A DNA stretch of 11,023 bases from JBDLID01 sp039715055 (lineage in GTDB: Bacteria > Desulfobacterota > Desulfobulbia > Desulfobulbales > Desulfocapsaceae), in the NCBI GenBank assembly GCA_039715055.1, contig JBDLID010000103.1:1-11023 (forward strand). The letters are read 5' to 3'. Within the stretch, counting starts at the first letter, position 1. Every line of letters begins with the position of its first letter. Shown here piece after piece: positions 7,024 through 11,023 of the stretch. Under the pieces are notes generated by a model. The model searched no databases, was not told where the DNA came from, and saw only the letters and a list, made by a program, of their open reading frames with translations. The position numbers and the translations under genes were made by a program.

Positions 7024-7695
7024 TCATTCTTCCAGAAGGAACTGACCGGTCTTCTCTGCCGCCAGACCGACAGTGCTGGCGAGCTGGCCCCAGCTCATCT
7101 GTTTATCATTTTTAACCTGAAGCAGGTCCTGGGAAGAGTATTTCGGACGAAGCCGGGCCATGGTGTTGAGAAGTACAATTTCTTTTAAATTCAGACCTTT
7201 ACCTTTGAGGCTGCTGACATCATTTTTATCCAGCTCAAATGATTGAGAGATCAGTTGAGAGCTGATTTCAGATGCCAGCTCATCCGTACTTTTGTATTTG
7301 GCGATTGCGGCAAGGTTGGGCGCCTCGGCGATTTTTTGACGACCGGTTTCACTGGCAAGGATTTCCGGCCAACTGCCGCCGTTGTCTATGATCGCAAGAA
7401 GAAGATCAAGCTCGGTTCCGAGTTCCCGGGCAAGAAACAGGCCGATGAGAAGGTCATCACCACCAACGCCGCCCTTCATCTTTTTCATGACTATGTCCCT
7501 CTTTGATACCTTGAACATGGATGCGAGAAAGGAGTTGTATGAGCTGGTGAGCAGGTATGGATCACCGGAAAAAGGTTGGACGGAGTTATAGGTGCGCTGC
7601 CGGAAGCAGTGGCACTGTACAGCGGATTTGTCCGCAGCCTCTGCAAAAGAAGTGGCTGTAAGAAAGGCTAGAAGGGTTAGAAGAGCTGTTTTCAT
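7024..7695 (-). CDS. Secreted protein of unknown function with a CHC motif
   Basis: I do not recognise this family. The 223-residue product starts with a clear Sec signal peptide (MKTALLTLLAFLTATSFAEA, cleavage likely after Ala20). The mature form begins near a Cys-His-Cys (28-30), followed by YNSVQPFSGDPYLLTSSYNSFLASMF in two stretches and a mostly helical remainder. Gly-rich KGGVGGDD (74-81) precedes an amphipathic helix, and a second helical repeat-like segment covers about 125-190. There is no transmembrane helix beyond the signal peptide. The two cysteines are the only ones in the mature protein, so a CXC disulfide or metal site is possible. The ATG has no visible Shine-Dalgarno. It is the first gene of the minus-strand set with the glycosyltransferase and the LysM-RlpA protein, so an envelope-related periplasmic role is an inference. 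Confidence 0.8.
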   Translation of the reverse strand: MKTALLTLLAFLTATSFAEAADKSAVQCHCFRQRTYNSVQPFSGDPYLLTSSYNSFLASMFKVSKRDIVMKKMKGGVGGDDLLIGLFLARELGTELDLLLAIIDNGGSWPEILASETGRQKIAEAPNLAAIAKYKSTDELASEISSQLISQSFELDKNDVSSLKGKGLNLKEIVLLNTMARLRPKYSSQDLLQVKNDKQMSWGQLASTVGLAAEKTGQFLLEE

Positions 7696-7816
7696 CTGGC
7701 CAGGGCAGTTAAGTGTCCATCACAGGGGAGGGTGATCTTTGCTGTACAAGGTTCATCATTGCAAAGACATTATTGTATATCAAAGTCAAATTTACCGAGC
7801 TTTATTCAAAAATACA

Positions 7817-7833
7817 AGCCCGGCAGGTGGGCT
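7817..7833 (-). terminator. Possible rho-independent terminator (minus strand)
   Basis: On the minus strand AGCCC-ACCTGCC-GGGCT is followed by TGTATTTTTG, a short stem with a U-rich tail. It lies about 150 bases past the superoxide reductase stop and before the secreted-protein gene, and would separate the two transcripts. Confidence 0.45.
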
Positions 7834-7941
7834 GAAAAGCTTCTGTCTTCAATCTTTCTGGTTTAAAAGCTGGGGCCACCTGCAGGGTGAAGACGTCAAT
7901 TGACAGGTTCCTGGTTGGTTGGAAAATACTCTCAGGAGGGT

Positions 7942-7975
7942 GGGGCGACTTTTTGAGGAGGAGAAAAGCCGCCCC
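7942..7975 (-). terminator. Strong hairpin just downstream of the superoxide reductase gene
   Basis: Bases 7942-7953 pair with 7964-7975. Read as minus-strand RNA this is a 12-bp stem (GGGGCGGCUUUU with AAAAGUCGCCCC) with one G-U pair and a 10-base loop CUCCUCCUCA. It starts 10 bases after the stop codon. No U-tract follows directly, so it may be a 3'-end stabiliser or processed terminator rather than a classical one. The pairing is better on the minus than the plus strand (A-C mismatch), which fits transcription from the reductase gene. Confidence 0.55.
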
Positions 7976-7985
7976 GGAGGTACTC

Positions 7986-8396
7986 CTAAACTGTGGTCTC
8001 ATTGACCCACAGGTCATGCAGGTTGCAATAGCTGGTTGCTGTCAGTTTTCCCTTATAACCGGCCGGAAGGTCAAAACTGGACTTGGCTTCAGCGCTGGTC
8101 GGCGAAAAGGTTCTGGCGCCGTGGACACTTCCGTCTTCAAGGACAAGGGTATGACGGACAATGTAGTGCTTTGCTGACATGCCGTGTTTGGTGGTCACAG
8201 TAACCTTGCCTCCGTTGACAGTGATGGATGGCAGGTGGCTGCCCACCTTCTTGCCCCACTTTCCCGGATTAGCCGAGGTGTAGATAATGTTGGTCATATT
8301 TCCACCACCGGCAAGAGCGCTTCCTGCTGCTGTTGTCAGGGCGAGAGTAGTCAGGGCGGCAGCTGAGCCTTTTAGAAATATACGGCGTTCATTCAT
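7986..8396 (-). CDS. Tat-exported superoxide reductase (desulfoferrodoxin/neelaredoxin-type iron domain)
   Basis: The 136-residue protein begins with a twin-arginine signal (ERRIFLKGSAAALTT, ending SALA at about 26-29), so the folded, iron-loaded enzyme should be exported to the periplasm. The mature part is a single superoxide reductase domain, lacking the N-terminal desulforedoxin domain of two-iron forms. The Fe(His4Cys) ligands are visible: His54 (SHLP), His71 (KHGM), His77 (AKHYI), Cys124 and His127 (YCNLHDLW). The family reduces superoxide to hydrogen peroxide using electrons from rubredoxin or similar donors. The odd point is that the usual E-K-H-x-P, supplying the sixth-ligand Glu and the catalytic Lys, reads G-S-H-L-P here. 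The His54-His71 spacing (17) is also shorter than in typical members. An AAGGAG lies six bases before the ATG. It is divergent from a ferredoxin gene. Reduced activity or a different substrate is possible. Confidence 0.88.
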   Translation of the reverse strand: MNERRIFLKGSAAALTTLALTTAAGSALAGGGNMTNIIYTSANPGKWGKKVGSHLPSITVNGGKVTVTTKHGMSAKHYIVRHTLVLEDGSVHGARTFSPTSAEAKSSFDLPAGYKGKLTATSYCNLHDLWVNETTV

Positions 8397-8432
8397 CTTG
8401 GTCTCCTTTGTAGTAATAGTTATTATTTCCTT

Positions 8433-8460
8433 ATTTTATGGTTTTCAGGGCAAATGTCAA
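8433..8460 (-). promoter_or_regulatory. Sigma70-type promoter for the superoxide reductase gene
   Basis: On the minus strand a perfect -35 TTGACA (8460-8455), a 16-base spacer and the -10 TAAAAT (8438-8433, 5/6 of consensus) lie 37 bases before the ATG. This is the clearest housekeeping promoter in the window. The -35 overlaps one arm of a GTCAAG...CTTGAC inverted repeat (8456-8461 and 8478-8483). Confidence 0.65.
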
Positions 8461-8571
8461 GAAAATATGATATCAGACTTGACTTTACGATAAAAGAGAA
8501 TGATATGTGGGTATATGTTCTTATCCGGAGATGCCGGCAGGTAGCTGGGAAAAATTTTTAAGAATGGCCCC

Positions 8572-8609
8572 AGTCAACTATTGACTAGTTTCCGGAAAGT
8601 ATATATGTA
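8572..8609 (+). promoter_or_regulatory. Candidate ferredoxin promoter with overlapping palindrome
   Basis: AGTCAA-CTA-TTGACT (8572-8586) is a perfect 6-3-6 palindrome. Its right arm TTGACT is a good -35, followed after 15-17 bases by TATATG or TATGTA (8602-8609) as a -10. A regulator bound to the palindrome would cover the -35. Another GTCAA lies at 8635-8639. This is tentative because the -10 is weak. Confidence 0.4.
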
Positions 8610-8683
8610 GGTAGTGGCTGTCCAGATATTGTCAGTCAAGTACGGTTTTAAATAGGGTTAACATTATTAATGGAGGTAGTATC

Positions 8684-8869
8684 ATGTTTGAGGTAGTTGT
8701 AGAAAAAGATAAGTGCACCGGTTGCGAAGAGTGTGTCAGCGCCTGTCCGGCTTCTGTTCTTGAGCTTGTAGACGAGAAATCCGAGCCGGTTGAGGCTGAT
8801 GAGTGTCTTGGTTGTGAGACCTGTGTAGAGGTCTGCCCCGAGGGTGCCATCACTGTGACCGAGTTGTAA
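8684..8869 (+). CDS. Small acidic 2[4Fe-4S] ferredoxin
   Basis: This 61-residue cytoplasmic electron carrier has two complete cluster motifs: Cys11-x2-Cys14-x2-Cys17-x3-Cys21-Pro and Cys41-x2-Cys44-x2-Cys47-x3-Cys51-Pro. That is the clostridial-type bicluster pattern. The fourth cysteine of each motif serves the other cluster, as is known for the fold. The rest is strongly acidic (Glu/Asp-rich), typical of low-potential ferredoxins. GGAGG (8672-8676) is seven bases before the ATG. It appears to be a single-gene transcript, with a strong hairpin terminator 33 bases after the stop. Neighbours are the divergent superoxide reductase and the downstream tungstate transporter. A role as electron carrier for tungsten or molybdenum oxidoreductases is inference. 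The reductase is periplasmic, so direct transfer to it is unlikely. Confidence 0.95.
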   Translation: MFEVVVEKDKCTGCEECVSACPASVLELVDEKSEPVEADECLGCETCVEVCPEGAITVTEL

Positions 8870-8901
8870 GCTGAGTCTTTTTATCAGTTCATACGTCTCA
8901 T

Positions 8902-8939
8902 AATGGGGGGTGCGGCAATTGATGTCCGTACTCCCCATT
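8902..8939 (+). terminator. Rho-independent terminator after the ferredoxin gene
   Basis: Bases 8902-8915 pair fully with 8926-8939 over 14 bp, including two G-U pairs (AATGGGGGGTGCGG with CCGTACTCCCCATT), around a 10-base loop. The tail is GTTGTTTC, moderately U-rich. This marks the end of the ferredoxin transcript and separates it from the tungstate operon. Confidence 0.75.
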
Positions 8940-9023
8940 GTTGTTTCTGCTCTCACCATCTGTTGACGACAAAGGGGGCAGTCTGATCTTCACGGTCCAC
9001 GCCTCTGTTAAAGGGAAAGGCCC

Positions 9024-9929
9024 ATGACAAGAATGAACACGTTTTGCCACCTGCTGTCTGCTCTTCTGATTGTCTTTACAGCAGCTTTTCCAGCGTTCGG
9101 TGGTGACCGGGTGCTGAAAATGTCGACCACAACTTCCACCCAGGCTTCCGGCCTGCTGGATATATTATTGCCGGAATTTACAAAAGAGACCGGTATCCGG
9201 GTCAAGGTAATCGTCAAGGGGACCGGGGCTGCCATCCGTGACGGCATGGAAGGCAACGTGGATATTATTTTTGTCCACGCCAGGCAGCGGGAGGAAAAAT
9301 TTCTTGCCGATGGCTACGGTACGAAAAGATTTGCTGTGATGCATAACGATTTTATCCTGCTCGGACCCGGCAGTGACCCGGCAGGAGCAGCAGGTGAAGA
9401 AAGTGTCGCCCGGGCGATGAAACGGATTAATGACAGCCGGAGCGGTTTTGTCTCCAGGGGAGACGATTCCGGTACCCATATCAAGGAACAGCAGATCTGG
9501 CTGGAGGCTGGTGTCACTCTGAGTGCTACAGAGCAGCTTGTCGTCAAAAAAGGCGTCAAAAAAGCCATTCGCTACCAAAAGCCGCAGAATTCTGAGAGCT
9601 GGTACATCTCCATCGGTCAGGGTATGGGGAAAACCATTACCTATGCTGATGAGAAACAACTTTATACCCTTTCTGACCGGGGGACCTATATCAAATACAG
9701 ATACGGCCGCACCCCGGCGATTGATCTTGAAGTCGTCCGGGAGGATGATCCGGTTCTCATGAATCCTTACGGTGTTATTCCTGTGAGTCCTGAAAAACAC
9801 CCCCATGTCAACCATGACGCGGCCCTGCGTTTTGCCCATTGGGTTACTTCAGCAAAGGGGCAGCGCCTGATCGGCGACTATCGTTTAATGGGCAGGCGGC
9901 TGTTTTATCCGGACACCATTCCCCGGTAA
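9024..9929 (+). CDS. tupA: Tungstate ABC transporter, periplasmic substrate-binding protein
   Basis: The 301-residue product carries a Sec signal peptide (hydrophobic 9-24, cleavage near AFG-GD at 26-27). It matches the TupA pattern: MSTTTSTQASGLLDILLPEF (33-52) with the TTTS oxyanion-binding motif, GTGAAIRDGMEGNVDIIFVHA (66-86) in two parts, MHNDFILLGPGSDPAG (106-121), FVSRGDDSGTH (142-152), IGQGMGKT (197-204) and YTLSDRGTY (214-222). TupA binds tungstate in the periplasm with very high affinity, using backbone and Ser/Thr contacts in TTTS and SRGDDSGT. The ATG at 9024 follows AAAGG closely; a second ATG at 9033 would also fit. It is the first gene of tupABC, with 24 bases to the permease. 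Molybdate as an alternative substrate cannot be excluded, but the motifs are TupA-like rather than ModA-like. Confidence 0.94.
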   Translation: MTRMNTFCHLLSALLIVFTAAFPAFGGDRVLKMSTTTSTQASGLLDILLPEFTKETGIRVKVIVKGTGAAIRDGMEGNVDIIFVHARQREEKFLADGYGTKRFAVMHNDFILLGPGSDPAGAAGEESVARAMKRINDSRSGFVSRGDDSGTHIKEQQIWLEAGVTLSATEQLVVKKGVKKAIRYQKPQNSESWYISIGQGMGKTITYADEKQLYTLSDRGTYIKYRYGRTPAIDLEVVREDDPVLMNPYGVIPVSPEKHPHVNHDAALRFAHWVTSAKGQRLIGDYRLMGRRLFYPDTIPR

Positions 9930-9953
9930 GCGGCCTGCAAAGGATAAGAATCA

Positions 9954-10658
9954 GTGGGTTTTCTTTTCGACAGTCTTTACTCTGCCTTTCTGCTCCTTGT
10001 TGAAGGGGATCCTGAGCTTTTTGCAATTGTTGCCGTCTCTCTCAAAGTGTCGGCCGCATCCACCATTGTTGCCGGGATTGTCGGAGTTCCGGCTGGTTTT
10101 TTAATAGCCTTTAACCGTTTTAGTGGCAAAAGGTTTCTCATCACCTGCCTCAATACCCTTCTTGCCCTGCCGACAGTGGTGATCGGCCTGGTGGTCTACT
10201 CCTTCATCTCCCGCCGGGGCCTGTTCGGTCCCCTGGAACTGCTTTATACTCAAAAGGCAATTATCATCGGCCAGGTCATCCTCATTATCCCGGTGGTGAC
10301 CACCCTGACCATTGCCGCCGTCAGCCGGATTGACAAACGCTATCGGACCACCGCCATGACGCTTGGTGGTGACGGTCTGCAGACGGCCCTGCTGGTCTGC
10401 AGGGAAGCCCGTTATGGAATCACTGCGGCACTTATTGCAGCCTTTGGCCGCGTCATTGCCGAGGTGGGAATTTCGATGATGCTCGGCGGCAATGCCAAGG
10501 GCTTTACCCGAACCATGACCACGGCCATGGCCCTGGAGTACGACAAGGGGGAATTTATCCTCGCCGTTGCCCTGGGGCTGGTCCTGCTCAGTTGCGCCTT
10601 TACGATCAATATTTTGTTCCATTTCTTTCAGGGCAGAGGGGGCAATGATGGTCTTTAA
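9954..10658 (+). CDS. tupB: Tungstate ABC transporter, permease subunit
   Basis: This 234-residue inner-membrane protein has about five to six hydrophobic segments (about 21-53, 62-86, 102-122, 155-178, 200-225). It includes the ABC-permease EAA loop (LLVCREARYGITAALIAAFGRVIAEVG, about 146-172, in parts), which docks on the ATPase. ALPTVVIGLVVYSFISRRG (71-89) and GGNAKGFTRTMTTAMALEYDKGE (178-200) are characteristic of TupB/WtpB-like permeases. It forms the channel that passes tungstate from TupA into the cytoplasm. The start is GTG at 9954 with AAGG ten bases upstream. The gene overlaps the start of the ATPase gene by 14 bases, which suggests translational coupling. Confidence 0.93.
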   Translation: MGFLFDSLYSAFLLLVEGDPELFAIVAVSLKVSAASTIVAGIVGVPAGFLIAFNRFSGKRFLITCLNTLLALPTVVIGLVVYSFISRRGLFGPLELLYTQKAIIIGQVILIIPVVTTLTIAAVSRIDKRYRTTAMTLGGDGLQTALLVCREARYGITAALIAAFGRVIAEVGISMMLGGNAKGFTRTMTTAMALEYDKGEFILAVALGLVLLSCAFTINILFHFFQGRGGNDGL

Positions 10659-11023
10659 GGTGCGTCACCTGAAAAAGAGTTACAAGGATCGAATCGTTCT
10701 CGATATCGACTCCCTGGACCTTGAGGGTTCCAGGATATACTCACTGACCGGTCCCAACGGTGCCGGTAAATCCACCCTGCTCTCCATACTGGCCTTTCTC
10801 GCGAAACCTGACAGTGGTACTGTTGAGTTTAGCGGCCAACAGGTCAACTATAAAAAAAACAGGCTGCTTGCACTGCGGCGCAGGGTGGTTCTGGTCGATC
10901 AGTACCCGCTGCTCTTCACCTCACCGGTCTGGAAAAATGTCGAGTTCGGCCTGCGGTTGAGGGGAGTTGAGAAAAAAGACCGCCAGCGGCTGGTCAGAGA
11001 GCCCCTGGTCATGGTCGGCATCG
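10645..11023 (+). CDS. tupC: Tungstate ABC transporter, ATPase subunit, 5' part (runs off window end)
   Basis: The frame opens at ATG 10645 (a second ATG follows at once), inside the last codons of the permease gene, with AGAGGGGG as ribosome-binding site. It stays open to the window end, giving 126 codons. The visible product begins MMVFKVRHLKKSYKDRIVLD. It has the Walker A motif GPNGAGKST (residues 36-44), then ILAFLAKPDSG and a Q-loop in VDQYPLLF, all standard for ABC ATPases. The signature motif, Walker B and any C-terminal domain lie outside the window. It would hydrolyse ATP to drive TupB. The assignment as TupC rests on operon position. Confidence 0.9.
   Translation, partial: MMVFKVRHLKKSYKDRIVLDIDSLDLEGSRIYSLTGPNGAGKSTLLSILAFLAKPDSGTVEFSGQQVNYKKNRLLALRRRVVLVDQYPLLFTSPVWKNVEFGLRLRGVEKKDRQRLVREPLVMVGI

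Noticed and set aside
7802..8017. 71-codon minus-strand frame after the superoxide reductase
   Set aside because: It overlaps the reductase 3' end, spans the hairpin and terminator-like structures, and looks like random composition.
8632..8959. Minus-strand frames opposite the ferredoxin
   Set aside because: The plus strand encodes a perfect bicluster ferredoxin with a strong Shine-Dalgarno and terminator.
8940..9023. Molybdenum/tungsten riboswitch or TunR-type operator before tupA
   Set aside because: The stretch is too short for the riboswitch, and only a partial CGGTCCACG-like half-site is seen without its inverted partner.
9165..9839. Long minus-strand frame opposite tupA (224 codons)
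   Set aside because: It is antisense to a clear TupA with intact motifs and has no recognisable domain. It is a shadow of codon usage, as is the 173-codon frame opposite tupB.

Overview
The window reads as chromosomal DNA of an anaerobic, Gram-negative sulfate- or sulfur-metabolising bacterium, most likely Desulfobacterota (Desulfobulbaceae-like). This is an inference from the gene mix: a TonB-dependent outer-membrane receptor, a periplasmic superoxide reductase with a Tat signal, a small acidic 2[4Fe-4S] ferredoxin and a tungstate ABC transporter. Base composition looks moderate, near 50% GC. There is no tRNA, rRNA, CRISPR array, insertion sequence or phage gene.

Layout. (1) Bases 1-4562 hold a signalling module. 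It comprises the 3' part of a TonB-dependent receptor (+ strand) and, converging on it, a minus-strand pair: a YfiR/DUF4154 periplasmic protein followed by a membrane histidine kinase with CHASE8-like, HAMP and two PAS domains. Similar receptor, DUF4154 and sensor sets occur together in other Proteobacteria, and the likely role is passing an envelope or surface cue to the kinase. No response regulator is visible. (2) Bases 4563-5024 are a gene-free stretch upstream of the DUF4154 gene, with two diverged direct repeats and a small palindrome. (3) Bases 5025-7695 are a minus-strand gene set: a secreted protein of unknown function, a membrane family 2 glycosyltransferase, and a LysM-LysM-RlpA protein that lacks a visible signal peptide. 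This suggests cell-envelope work. (4) Bases 7986-8869 hold a divergent redox pair, a Tat-exported superoxide reductase (minus) and a ferredoxin (plus). The spacer between them carries promoter-like boxes and a GTCAA/TTGAC palindrome. (5) Bases 9024-11023 hold tupA-tupB-tupC, a tungstate uptake operon; tupC runs off the window end.

How they fit. Tungstate import would feed tungsten-dependent oxidoreductases (aldehyde:ferredoxin oxidoreductase or formate dehydrogenase), which commonly use ferredoxin. The superoxide reductase protects the periplasm during oxygen exposure. The most unusual items are that superoxide reductase, whose canonical E-K-H-x-P motif has become G-S-H-L-P, the signal-less RlpA protein with a duplicated translation start region, and the convergent receptor/YfiR/kinase module.
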